From assembly GCF_003625475.1 (NCBI RefSeq), contig NZ_RAIQ01000008.1, positions 62,001 to 126,000 of the forward strand: a DNA stretch of 64,000 nucleotides. Direction: 5' to 3'. The first letter of the stretch is position 1, and each line of letters opens with the position of its first letter. Shown piece after piece: positions 24,842 to 33,056 of this stretch. The notes below the pieces were generated by a model. The model ran no database searches and was not told where the DNA came from. It was given only the letters and a program-made list of their open reading frames with translations. This DNA is from Butyrivibrio sp. X503 (GTDB lineage: Bacteria > Bacillota > Clostridia > Lachnospirales > Lachnospiraceae). A program made the position numbers and the translations under genes.

Positions 24842-26275
24842 ATGTTGTTTAATTCGTATGGATTTGTGATGCTTTTTTTGCCAATCTTCATACTTGGTTT
24901 TTGTTTGCTCAGGCGGGCTCTTTCTGATTCTAAGTCAAAAGAGCTTGCTCTTAATATATGGATTATCGCGGGATCGCTGGTTTTCTACGGCCTGTTCGGG
25001 CTTAGGAATCTTGCGATTCTTGTTGCGAGTATTCTTTGGAACGCCGCGATCGTACGTGGACTTGCGGGTAAAAAAAATTGTGGGAATGCCGGCCCGGACA
25101 AGATTATTCTGGCGATCGGAATCGTTGCGGACGTCCTTCTTCTTTTGGTATTCAAATTTTCGGGGCTGATTCTGCCTATCGCGATAAGCTTTTACACTTT
25201 CAATCAGATCTCATTCATTGTCGATGTGTACAGAGGTGAGATCGCGGATCGTGATTTTCATACGTATCTTTCGTACATTCTCTTTTTTCCTAAGATTCTT
25301 CAGGGTCCGCTCATGTCTTACAAAGACTTTGTAGCAGAGCAAAAGAAATCCTTCGAAGCTAAGGTTGACTGGGAAAATGTGATGCGTGCGATGCTTCTTT
25401 TGGCCATGGGTCTGTTTAAGAAGGTGATTCTTGCGGATACTTTCGGAAAGGCGGTAAACTACGGCTTTTCTAATATCGCGGTGCTTGGTCGTCTGGAAGC
25501 AATTCTTTCTGCGTTCTTTTATTCGTTCCAGCTTTACTTTGATTTTAGCGGCTACTGCGATGTTGCGACGGCGGTCTGCATGCTGATGGGCTTTGGGCTT
25601 GTCGTGAATTTCAATTCGCCTTATAAGTCAGTGAACATCATGGATTTCTGGAAAAGATGGCACATCACGCTCACGGACTTTTTTACCAAGTATATTTACA
25701 TTCCGCTCGGCGGTAACAGAAAGGGTGCGGCTCGCACGTACGTCAACATTCTGATCGTGTTCCTCGTGAGCGGAATCTGGCACGGAACCGGCTGGACGTT
25801 CGTCGTCTGGGGCCTCATGCACGGCGTGATGAGTGTGATCACACGCGCAGTGAAGAAGGTGCCGAAGACTCGCATAGGCCATGCGGCTGCGGTTCTTGCG
25901 AACTTCCTGTATGTGACGGCTGCGTGGGTGTTCTTCAGGGCTGAGAGCGTGAAGGGTGCGATTGGTATTTTCGGCCGCATGATATTCGGCGGAATCAGGC
26001 CTTTCTACAGCACTTTTGCGGACGGCTTTAATCTTGATGAGATCTGGTATTTCATCAAAGTGACACCGCTTATGAAGCTAAGCTTTGCTTGGGACATTTG
26101 TTTGTGGCTGTTCACGGCGTTTGCAGTCATTATCATTTTCTTTTGCCCAAATGCTATTGAATACACGAGGAAATGCAAGATCGGAATACGCACGACGCTC
26201 CTTACGGCGTTCCTGCTGTTCTGGTGTGTGCTGAGCTTCGGCGGCGTTGCGACTTATTTGTATATGAATTTCTAA
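24842..26275 (+). CDS. MBOAT-family membrane O-acyltransferase, third copy
   Basis: This 477-residue polytopic protein has FWKRWHITLTDFFTKYIYIP and SGIWHGTGWTFVVWG with the family histidine. Compared with the other two copies, the FWRRWH block reads FWKRWH and the following helix differs, so its acceptor or partner probably differs too. It begins one base after the cytidylyltransferase stop without a clear ribosome site of its own, consistent with translational coupling. An SGNH-type membrane protein follows after a 71-base GC-rich gap, completing a third MBOAT/SGNH pair. Confidence 0.88.
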   Translation: MLFNSYGFVMLFLPIFILGFCLLRRALSDSKSKELALNIWIIAGSLVFYGLFGLRNLAILVASILWNAAIVRGLAGKKNCGNAGPDKIILAIGIVADVLLLLVFKFSGLILPIAISFYTFNQISFIVDVYRGEIADRDFHTYLSYILFFPKILQGPLMSYKDFVAEQKKSFEAKVDWENVMRAMLLLAMGLFKKVILADTFGKAVNYGFSNIAVLGRLEAILSAFFYSFQLYFDFSGYCDVATAVCMLMGFGLVVNFNSPYKSVNIMDFWKRWHITLTDFFTKYIYIPLGGNRKGAARTYVNILIVFLVSGIWHGTGWTFVVWGLMHGVMSVITRAVKKVPKTRIGHAAAVLANFLYVTAAWVFFRAESVKGAIGIFGRMIFGGIRPFYSTFADGFNLDEIWYFIKVTPLMKLSFAWDICLWLFTAFAVIIIFFCPNAIEYTRKCKIGIRTTLLTAFLLFWCVLSFGGVATYLYMNF

Positions 26276-26346
26276 GCGCGACGGCGCGAGGGCCGGGGCG
26301 CGGGCGAGCTTTGGCGATACATAGAATCTTTTTACAGAGGTTATAG

Positions 26347-27417
26347 ATGAAGAAGTATAGGAATCTTTTCATCAGTTTAATAGCGATACTTGTGGCGGCG
26401 ACGGTGGCGGTGGCGGCGCTTGTTGTTTACGTGGATCCGTTTTTTCACTATCATGCGCCGATTAAGGGCTTTCCTTACATTGTCGACAATCAGTTGAGCC
26501 AAAATCCGGGAATGGCAAAGAACATGCTCTACGACTCATGCATTATCGGGTCTTCGATGACAGTGAATTTTGACACGGACGATTTCAGGGAGCTGCTTGG
26601 AAGGGATACGGTCAAACTCAGCTACAGCGGGGCTTATCCCAAAGACGACAATAATATTTTATCAATTGTTTTTGACAAGAATACATATGCGCGCAGGAAC
26701 TGCGACATGAAGGCGGTGTTCATTGCGGCGGACATTCCGACGATGACGGCGGACGTGGACGAGATCAAGTATCCGCTCCCCGAGTACCTTTACGACGACA
26801 ATTATCTGAACGACGTTGAGTACGTGCTCAACAAGGATGTTTTGTTTGAATATATCTTAAAGCCCGTGATCCAGGGCAAGGGCTCCGACCTTTCCGAGAT
26901 CTATTTTAGCTGGTGGACGCCCGATTATTACAATATTCAGTGGGTCATGCACAACTACGAAAAGCCTGAGGTTGTGGCTGAGGGCGCGCCCGAGGACTCT
27001 TTTATCCCGGCAACGGAGCGCAATCTCGAGGCGAATATCTTGCCGTTTGTTGAGGCCAATCCCGACACGGAGTTCTATTTCTTTTTCCCGCCATACAGCA
27101 TTCTTTATTGGAACAATGTGCTGTGCGAGAACACGTACGATGCGACGATGAACCAGTACAGGTACGTGGCGAAGCGGCTTTTGGAATATGATAATGTGCG
27201 CCTGTTTTATTTTCAGAACATTGACGAGGTGCTGGACCTCAATAACTACGCGGATTACTCGCATTACAAGCCCGAGATCAACAGATTTATGGTAGAATGC
27301 TTTAAGAGCGGCGAGCACGAGATCCACTCAGAAGATGAGATGGCAAAAGAGCTGTCGAAGATGGACGAGATGGTGCGCGGCTTTGATTTCGAGGCACTCT
27401 TCTCGCAGGAGTGGTGA
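26347..27417 (+). CDS. Membrane-anchored SGNH-like protein paired with third MBOAT
   Basis: The protein has 356 residues, a signal-anchor helix at about residues 8-28 and an extracytoplasmic domain. CIIGSSMTVNFDTDDF gives a possible serine nucleophile block and ADYSHYKPEINR a possible Asp/His block. FFFPPYSILYWN in the middle is seen in DltD/AlgJ-like relatives. The position directly after an MBOAT gene supports a role in O-acylation of a glycan. The similarity to canonical SGNH blocks is weaker than for the 13.5 and 19.0 kb proteins, so I call it SGNH-like. It is followed by a tandem repeat array. Confidence 0.65.
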   Translation: MKKYRNLFISLIAILVAATVAVAALVVYVDPFFHYHAPIKGFPYIVDNQLSQNPGMAKNMLYDSCIIGSSMTVNFDTDDFRELLGRDTVKLSYSGAYPKDDNNILSIVFDKNTYARRNCDMKAVFIAADIPTMTADVDEIKYPLPEYLYDDNYLNDVEYVLNKDVLFEYILKPVIQGKGSDLSEIYFSWWTPDYYNIQWVMHNYEKPEVVAEGAPEDSFIPATERNLEANILPFVEANPDTEFYFFFPPYSILYWNNVLCENTYDATMNQYRYVAKRLLEYDNVRLFYFQNIDEVLDLNNYADYSHYKPEINRFMVECFKSGEHEIHSEDEMAKELSKMDEMVRGFDFEALFSQEW

Positions 27418-27436
27418 CGGTGCGGTGCGGTTGAGG

Positions 27437-27650
27437 CTGCTCGATTTGTGGCAGGAGACTGCTACTTTTGGAGATTTGTGGATATAGGCAGTTGATTTCT
27501 GAAGTGAGAGACTGCTACTTTTGAGGATTTGCAGATATAGGCAGATAATCACAGTGAAAAACAACTGCTACTTTCGAAGAATTGCAAATATAGGCAGATA
27601 AACCCCGAAAAAAACATCTGCCGGAAATAAGATTTGCAAAATCTAGCAGT
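27437..27650 (+). repeat. Tandem array of 53-bp palindromic units
   Basis: Three clear units begin with ACTGCTAC at 27458, 27511 and 27564, exactly 53 bp apart. A fourth, diverged unit starts in register at 27617, and a shortened unit (27437-27454) lies in front. Each has CTGC at the left and GCAG about 33 bp later, bounding a partly palindromic stem with a conserved interior (TTTG-AGATTTGTGGATATA type). About 20 bp of variable spacer follows each unit. It fills the gap between the SGNH-like gene and the DUF6056 gene. No gene or T-tailed terminator is visible in it. Confidence 0.75.
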
Positions 27651-27669
27651 AATAATAGGTATAAGACAG

Positions 27670-29250
27670 ATGAATTTAGAAAAGACAAAGAAAATTGCAT
27701 CAAGGGCATTGCTGATATTATCGGTACTGGCGCTGATCATCATGATTGGCACGGTGCTGTTAGCTTCGCTGTACACTGTGCCGATAGCGGACGACTACTG
27801 GTACGCGAGGACGGGCATAGGCGCGAAGGGGCTGTGGCACAGGCTCATAGTTGCGGTGCGATTTTCATACGAAATATATGTGCATCATCAGGGAACATAC
27901 TTCACATCGTTCATAGGATCGCTGTTTAACCCGCTTATTCATGGCGGTTTCCCGAAGCTGAGAGTGGTCATGTTCATCAACGCAGCGATGGCCTTTGCAT
28001 CGATCCTGTCATTTGTATATGTTGCACTTAGCAAGTTAAAAGTAAAGTCGGCCACCGCAAAGGTGTTCATTCTTGCGCTCGCAACCTTTGTAATTACAGG
28101 CTTTGACGCCTTTCAGGAGATATTCTACTGGTACGTTGGTGCGTGCGTTTACGGCTTCCCGATGTCGCTTGGAGTGTTTGCAATGACGCTCCTTCTTCTT
28201 GCGAACTGTCGCGGAACCGCGCATACACCGGAACTCGACGCCTCGACATCAGAAGGCAAAGTAGCCGCGGCATCCAAGACCAAGCTCCTCTACATCTTAT
28301 CCGCGATTCTCGGTTTCTGCGCGGTCGGAGCGTCGCTTGCGATCACGGGAACGGTGTGCTGGATTGTGCTCAGCATTGTTGTGTTCTACGCTATTAAAGA
28401 TAAGAAACTTGATAGAAAAAACATTTCGGTATTTCTTGCTTGCTTTGGCGGAGCGCTCATAAATGCAGCGGCGCCGGGCAATTTCATCAGACTTGGAATT
28501 GAGAACAGCTCATCGTTTGGGCTAGCTGAGGGAATAAAGGCGACTTGGGGCTACTTTATTTATGCGATTAGATGGCTCTTTTTAAACAAGAATTACAGCT
28601 GCGTATTTCTTGCGCTGATCATCACGGGCTTCGTAGTATTCGGGCGAGACAGAATCGAGGCAACAGCCAAAGACAAGCGCCCTCATGGCGCCGCCGATGC
28701 GCCGGAAGAAGGCAAGCGCTTCACCCGCGCCTACGCCATTCTTTCCGTTATGCTTTTATTCACGCCGTTTGTTACGGTCTTCCCGGTGTTGATGGGCTAC
28801 AGCGTAGGCTGGATGCCGAACAGGTGCTTCTACATTTTGATCGTGGTCATGGACATCGCGCTGGGAAATCTTGCGCTTGCGGTCGGAGCTCTTTTGTCTG
28901 AGAAGTTAAAAGAGAATGCGAAGAAGCCGGTGCTTATCGGTTTAGCCGCAATGCTAATTTTGCTTTTTATCGCGACACCGTTTAACATAAGAGAGTACAT
29001 CTTTTTAAAGATGGACAAGCAGCTTGTCATGGGAGAGTTCCAAGAGAATTACAATAACACCAAGGATATGCTTGATGGATTCGCGGATATGGAGGGCGAG
29101 GACGTTGAAGTTGACGTGCCGACGCATCCTGAGGAAATCAGGAATTTCTATTGTTTTTATTTGACGGAAGATCCGACAAGCGATTTTAACAAAGATATTG
29201 CGAAGGCATACGGGCTTAAATCTATCGTGAATACTAGGAAGGAGGACTGA
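27670..29250 (+). CDS. DUF6056-like polytopic membrane protein (GT-C-like)
   Basis: This protein of about 526 residues has roughly eleven membrane helices. After the first helix comes PIADDYWYARTG, an acidic pair in the first outer loop as in GT-C glycosyltransferases, then HHQGTYFTSFIGSLFNP. This pattern fits the DUF6056 family. GT-C enzymes use polyprenyl-phosphate sugars on the outer face, which GtrB could supply. I placed the start at the ATG before NLEKTK; an upstream in-frame TTG lies inside the repeat array. The long loop near residues 190-215 and another near 340-365 are hydrophilic. The stop is two bases before the next start. Confidence 0.7.
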   Translation: MNLEKTKKIASRALLILSVLALIIMIGTVLLASLYTVPIADDYWYARTGIGAKGLWHRLIVAVRFSYEIYVHHQGTYFTSFIGSLFNPLIHGGFPKLRVVMFINAAMAFASILSFVYVALSKLKVKSATAKVFILALATFVITGFDAFQEIFYWYVGACVYGFPMSLGVFAMTLLLLANCRGTAHTPELDASTSEGKVAAASKTKLLYILSAILGFCAVGASLAITGTVCWIVLSIVVFYAIKDKKLDRKNISVFLACFGGALINAAAPGNFIRLGIENSSSFGLAEGIKATWGYFIYAIRWLFLNKNYSCVFLALIITGFVVFGRDRIEATAKDKRPHGAADAPEEGKRFTRAYAILSVMLLFTPFVTVFPVLMGYSVGWMPNRCFYILIVVMDIALGNLALAVGALLSEKLKENAKKPVLIGLAAMLILLFIATPFNIREYIFLKMDKQLVMGEFQENYNNTKDMLDGFADMEGEDVEVDVPTHPEEIRNFYCFYLTEDPTSDFNKDIAKAYGLKSIVNTRKED

Positions 29251-29252
29251 TC

Positions 29253-30272
29253 ATGGGAGAGAACGAGAGAAATACGGGGAACATCGATCCTGAGATTGAA
29301 GAGAACGAAATAAACGAGGGCAGAAAGATTCCAATCTGGGCACATCTTATTGCGATTGGCGTTATCATTGCGGTTGTAGCAGGTTCTGCTATTGCGCTTT
29401 GGAGGTGGAATCAGGGAACTGCGGTCGTTGAGGAAAACACGGGCGAGAGCTATGAGATAGAGGTACTTGATCTGCCGTTTCTTTTGCCTGAAGAAAAGAA
29501 AGCGGGACATACATTTGACGATGTGGAGACGATTCTTTTCCTTGGTAACGACGCGATCACTTACGATATGAAAGAATCGGGATTTACGGGACAGGTTTCC
29601 AAGAAGCTTGGCGCGACCTGCATAAATGCGGGATTCCCGGGCTCAACTATAACCAACAAAAACAAAGATTACAGCGATGAATATCCGCTTGATGCTTTCA
29701 GTTTTTACAACGTTGCGAAAGCAATAAGTGATGAGGATTATTCGCAGCTTCTTTCTTCTGCGGAGAAGTTTGAAGATTCAACATATGATAAGAGCGCGGA
29801 GACACTTGCGGGGCTTGATTTTGACAAGGTTGATACGCTCGTGATCTTCTACAACGCGCAGGATTACTTAAACGGAAGGATCGGTCTTAATCCCGACAAC
29901 AAGGAAGACGTCATAACCTACAGCGGCGCGCTTTATTCGGGCATCAAGCTGATTCAGGATAAGTATCCTTACATCAGGATCGTCTGCATGTCGTTCCCGA
30001 TGTGCTACGCCTACAATTCAAGCGGCGAGCTGGTTAGCGGCGACAGGGTTGATTTCGGTAACGGTAAGCTCACGACTTATCTTCAGTTTATGATCGATGT
30101 TTCGGGCGACACCGGAGTTTCTTTTATCGACAATTATTACGGAACGATCGACGAGGACAACAGCTCGGAGTGGCTTCTTGATAACGTGCATGTCAACGCG
30201 GCCTGCAACGAGCACATGGCGCAGCACTTTATAAACGTCATCTATCCCGAGAGCGATGTCGCTGAGGAATAA
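29253..30272 (+). CDS. Membrane-anchored SGNH-fold protein with degraded catalytic motifs
   Basis: The 339 residues have a short cytoplasmic head, one membrane helix (about 29-50) and an outer SGNH-type domain. It is recognisably related to the lipoprotein encoded at 13521, with the same block order and a similar tail. The nucleophile block reads LFLGNDAITYDM where the relative has FIGDSQMEN, so the serine is lost. Block III reads YNAQDYL against YGANDFF. The final LDNVHVNAACN keeps Asp and His. It may bind glycan without hydrolysis, or assist the GT-C and flippase genes that surround it. Loss of function by drift is possible, but the frame is intact. Confidence 0.68.
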   Translation: MGENERNTGNIDPEIEENEINEGRKIPIWAHLIAIGVIIAVVAGSAIALWRWNQGTAVVEENTGESYEIEVLDLPFLLPEEKKAGHTFDDVETILFLGNDAITYDMKESGFTGQVSKKLGATCINAGFPGSTITNKNKDYSDEYPLDAFSFYNVAKAISDEDYSQLLSSAEKFEDSTYDKSAETLAGLDFDKVDTLVIFYNAQDYLNGRIGLNPDNKEDVITYSGALYSGIKLIQDKYPYIRIVCMSFPMCYAYNSSGELVSGDRVDFGNGKLTTYLQFMIDVSGDTGVSFIDNYYGTIDEDNSSEWLLDNVHVNAACNEHMAQHFINVIYPESDVAEE

Positions 30273-30288
30273 GACTAAGCGCAGAGCG

Positions 30289-30346
30289 GTGTTATTTTGC
30301 AAGATATAACACAGGGGAAAATTTGGTAAAAAGAGCCGGCTCTTTT
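30289..30346 (+). other. Two short inverted repeats before the SMR pair
   Basis: GTGTTAT (30289-30295) pairs with ATAACAC (30306-30312) around a 10-base loop. A perfect 18-bp palindrome AAAAGAGCCGGCTCTTTT (30329-30346) follows and ends three bases before the GGGAGGAAG ribosome site. In RNA the second could fold with a GCCGGC loop and limit ribosome access. Neither has a T tract, so neither is a convincing terminator. Confidence 0.45.
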
Positions 30347-30362
30347 GCCGGGAGGAAGTGTT

Positions 30363-30734
30363 ATGAAAAAGAAGATCGGAATTGTAGACATACTGCAGAT
30401 CCAGAGCGCGGTTGTGATTTACTCGCTCTCGACGGTTGCTGCAAATCTTGCATCAAAGCATGATTTTTTGTCTTGGAAATATATTTTGTTTTTTGGTCTG
30501 GAGTTCTTTATTCTTGGCGTTTACGCCATCGTCTGGCAGCAGATGATCAAGAAATTCCAGCTTTCGATCGCATATGCGAATAAGGCGCTGACCCTCATGT
30601 GGTCTATGCTTTGGAACTTCGTGATCTTCAGTCAAGGTATCACGCCTTGGAAGGTTGTGGGGGTCGTGCTCGTCGTGATCGGCGTTATGGTCATGAATCT
30701 GAGTGGTGAGGAGGAAAAAGAAAATGATAAATAA
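30363..30734 (+). CDS. SMR/ArnE-like small membrane protein, first of a pair
   Basis: This protein of about 123 residues has four predicted helices, the plan of small multidrug-resistance and ArnE/ArnF proteins. ArnE/ArnF-type heterodimers flip undecaprenyl-phosphate-linked amino sugars. The C-terminal GVVLVVIGVMVMNLS matches the EamA/SMR fourth helix. It overlaps the next SMR-like gene by 11 bases, as expected for two subunits of one flippase. Neighbouring GT-C-like genes and the GtrB gene support a role in moving a lipid-linked sugar outward. True drug export is possible but does not fit the context. GGGAGGAAG precedes the ATG. Confidence 0.8.
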   Translation: MKKKIGIVDILQIQSAVVIYSLSTVAANLASKHDFLSWKYILFFGLEFFILGVYAIVWQQMIKKFQLSIAYANKALTLMWSMLWNFVIFSQGITPWKVVGVVLVVIGVMVMNLSGEEEKENDK

Positions 30735-31074
30735 GTTCTTTTTCCTGATGCTGCTTGCAGAGCTGATTGCCTCAACGTCGCAGGTTTTATTGAAAAAGAG
30801 TGCGGAGAAAAATTATCCGAACATAATACGCGAGTACCTGAACGCGCTTGTTATCGGCGGTTACATGTTGCTTGTGCTGTCTATGGTGCTGTCAATTTTT
30901 TGCTATGATGAAAAAGCGCTTGGCTACATGGGCGTTGTCGTTATGGAGCCCGTCGGTTACATCATTGTTATGGTTATGTCCAGGATCTTTTTCAAGGAAA
31001 AGATCAGTGCTAAAAAGCTTGCGGGTGTTGTGCTGATACTCAGCGGAATCGCGGTATTTAATATACTTGGGTGA
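30724..31074 (+). CDS. SMR/ArnF-like small membrane protein, second of a pair
   Basis: This protein of about 116 residues has four hydrophobic helices. ELIASTSQVLLKKSAEK near the N-terminus and SAKKLAGVVLILSGIAVFN at the end are typical of the EamA/SMR fold. The GAGGAGG used for initiation lies within the end of the upstream subunit gene, and the reading frames overlap by 11 bases. The pair would form a hetero-oligomer acting as a polyprenyl-phosphate-sugar flippase. A GT-C-like transferase gene starts three bases after its stop, which fits delivery of the donor to that enzyme. Confidence 0.8.
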   Translation: MINKFFFLMLLAELIASTSQVLLKKSAEKNYPNIIREYLNALVIGGYMLLVLSMVLSIFCYDEKALGYMGVVVMEPVGYIIVMVMSRIFFKEKISAKKLAGVVLILSGIAVFNILG

Positions 31075-31077
31075 GTT

Positions 31078-32688
31078 ATGGGAAACACTAATACAGATGC
31101 GAAAAAAAACAGAATAAATGGCGTAGTTCGTCACATAGCGCTCCTTCTTCTGGACACGGTGTTGGTGCTGATCCTGTGGACTTACGCGGATGCAAATATT
31201 CATCACTACACGGCCAAGATGGACGCGGACATTGCTTCGGAGACGCTTCTTAGTACCAGGATTTACGAAAATGGCTTTAGGCAGCCCGATACGTGGGTCG
31301 TGTCGACTCATAACTATGTGATCATGGCGCCGAATCTGGCTTCGTTTATTTATCCCATTATCGGAAAAAACATGAATCTTGCCATGGGGCTTGCTATTGT
31401 TGTGCTCTTTTTGCTGATGGCGAGGCTTATGTATGTCTATCTAAAAGAGACCGAGTTGTCGCATGTCGGCGTGATCAGCGCAATGATCCTGTCGTTTTCG
31501 CTTATGCGAACGAGCGACGACATCCAGCAAATGTTCTTTTTGTACGCGGCGTATTACGTCGTGCATTTCATTACGCTGTTTCTTTTGCTGATACTTTATA
31601 ACAGGGCAATTGAAAAAGACAAAGTGTCGCTGTGGGTCTTTGGGCTCACGCTTTTGCTGTCGTTCCTTAACGGACTTCAGGGCATGCACGCTGCGCTTTT
31701 CTGCTACATGCCGCTCCTTGGAGTTGAGATTGTAAGAAGATTTGTTTCGTTCATAAAAAAAGAAAAGCAGAGTGATTTCAAGATACTTGGATGGCTCTTG
31801 TCTACTGCTTTTTTGTCGGTATTTGCGACCAAGATCGTCGGTTCGTATACGCTCGGCGCAAGCCGCAACATCAGGCACGCCGGCGAGAAATTTATCGAAT
31901 ATGTCTGGCCGTTTTTCCTTAATGTCATCAGCTTTGAAAACATGCCTGTGCTCGTTGCTTTGTTCTGCGTGCTCGCGGCGGTCGGTTATTTCTTTGTGAT
32001 AAAAGAGCTTTTGACGAGCGGAATAGAAAGTTTGGGAGCGCCCGCAAAATCTCCGTACTGGAGCGTTCTTGCGTTTCCGTTCGGAGTTATCGTGTGCATG
32101 CTTTCTTCGACGTTCACTACGGCCGAGGCTGCGCCTCGCTACTACGTCATGATCTTGTTTGTGGTCGGCGTCGGAGTAGCGCTGTTTATGCGCGGTTTGA
32201 AGAAGATGGTTGAGAAGAGCGGAGGATGTGCGATTGCAAATTATGTCGCACTTGCTGTAGCTGCGCTCGTTGTTGTGTATGGAATGGATAAGGCGTATGT
32301 TTTCAACAGGGAGCTTATCGTGAACGATGAGTCCTCGAAAGCTGTGCAAACCGAGGTTGCGCGCTGGATGGAAGATCACGGCTATGAGTACGGCTATTCT
32401 ACTTTTAATCATGCCAATACCATCACGGTTATGAGTAACAATAAGGTCAAGGTTCGCGCGGTCAATTCTATGGCTGAGCTGCAGGGCGCCAAGTGGCTTT
32501 CCGATAAGACTTGGTATCCGCCGACTAAATCAAGCGAAGGACCGACTTGCTACATTGTCAGCGATTCCAATGATGAGGACTTCGCGGAATTCCTGGCTGC
32601 GAAGCAGCCCACAATCATTGAAGAGACTGAGATCGAGGACTATAAGATCTACGTTCTCGACCACGACTACACCGAGTGGGTGGATTGA
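31078..32688 (+). CDS. Polytopic membrane protein, probable GT-C glycosyltransferase
   Basis: The 536 residues have a first helix near 18-36, then a large outer loop with DADIASETLLSTRIYENG and a QPDTW motif, then about ten more helices and a C-terminal soluble domain of about 110 residues. The acidic residues in the first outer loop and the overall plan fit GT-C enzymes of the kind that glycosylate glycans or proteins outside the cell using polyprenyl-phosphate sugars. I do not recognise a named family. It lies three bases after the SMR pair and is the last gene before the repeat-rich region. The C-terminal domain (GPTCYIVSDSND) resembles the tail of the DUF6077-like protein. Confidence 0.68.
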   Translation: MGNTNTDAKKNRINGVVRHIALLLLDTVLVLILWTYADANIHHYTAKMDADIASETLLSTRIYENGFRQPDTWVVSTHNYVIMAPNLASFIYPIIGKNMNLAMGLAIVVLFLLMARLMYVYLKETELSHVGVISAMILSFSLMRTSDDIQQMFFLYAAYYVVHFITLFLLLILYNRAIEKDKVSLWVFGLTLLLSFLNGLQGMHAALFCYMPLLGVEIVRRFVSFIKKEKQSDFKILGWLLSTAFLSVFATKIVGSYTLGASRNIRHAGEKFIEYVWPFFLNVISFENMPVLVALFCVLAAVGYFFVIKELLTSGIESLGAPAKSPYWSVLAFPFGVIVCMLSSTFTTAEAAPRYYVMILFVVGVGVALFMRGLKKMVEKSGGCAIANYVALAVAALVVVYGMDKAYVFNRELIVNDESSKAVQTEVARWMEDHGYEYGYSTFNHANTITVMSNNKVKVRAVNSMAELQGAKWLSDKTWYPPTKSSEGPTCYIVSDSNDEDFAEFLAAKQPTIIEETEIEDYKIYVLDHDYTEWVD

Positions 32689-32693
32689 GCGGA

Positions 32694-32955
32694 GCCGAGT
32701 GCCCTGCGTTGCGGGAGAAGTGAGGTGGCTGCGTAAAGGCGCGACAAGTTTAAAGGCAGCCGGCCAAGCCCGTGCGTTGCGGGAGAAATGAGGCGGCTGC
32801 GTAAAGGCGCGACAAGTCATACGGCTGCAAGCCGAGTGCTCTGCGCTGCGGATGTAATTAGGAATCGTGTAAGGGCGCGACAAGTCATATGGCTGCAAGC
32901 CGAGTGCTCTGCGCTGCGGATGTAATGAGAAATCGTGTAAGGGCGCGACAAGTTT
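32694..32955 (+). repeat. Tandem array of about 68-bp direct repeats
   Basis: Four units begin with GCCGAGTG-like sequence at 32694, 32763, 32831 and 32899, a period of 69, 68 and 68 bp. Each holds TGCGTTGCGG or CTGCGCTGCGG, then a GTAAAGGCGCGACAAGT or GTAAGGGCGCGACAAGT block. Units 3 and 4 are almost identical; units 1 and 2 are closer to each other. Unit joins carry GGCTGCAAGCC, which can form a small stem. The array begins six bases after the GT-C stop codon. No coding frame of its own is supported. Confidence 0.75.
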
Positions 32956-32983
32956 AATATATGTGGAATTCTTGGGAGTATGT

Positions 32984-33026
32984 ACCGCCTGCGAGAAGGT
33001 TTGTGCCTTTTCGGCGGTGCTTTTTT
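32984..33026 (+). terminator. Rho-independent terminator sharing its stem with the hairpin array
   Basis: ACCGCC (32984-32989) pairs with GGCGGT (33013-33018). Inside, GAGAAGG pairs with CCTTTTC with one G-U pair, and six T follow at 33021-33026. The outer stem is the same as that of the five hairpin units that start 30 bases later, so the terminator is probably the founder or a derivative of the array unit. Confidence 0.8.
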
Positions 33027-33056
33027 GTTGGGTGAAGGCTAAGACTAGTGAGGGAG

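Noticed and set aside
27418..27709. Reverse-strand frames over the 53-bp array with internally repeated peptide
   Set aside because: The repetition follows from the DNA repeat, the period is not a multiple of three so the frame drifts, and no start signal is present.
31441..32412. Reverse-strand frame of 323 codons opposite the GT-C gene
   Set aside because: The predicted product is rich in Arg, His and Lys with no motif. The forward frame has clear membrane helices and a coupled start after the SMR pair.
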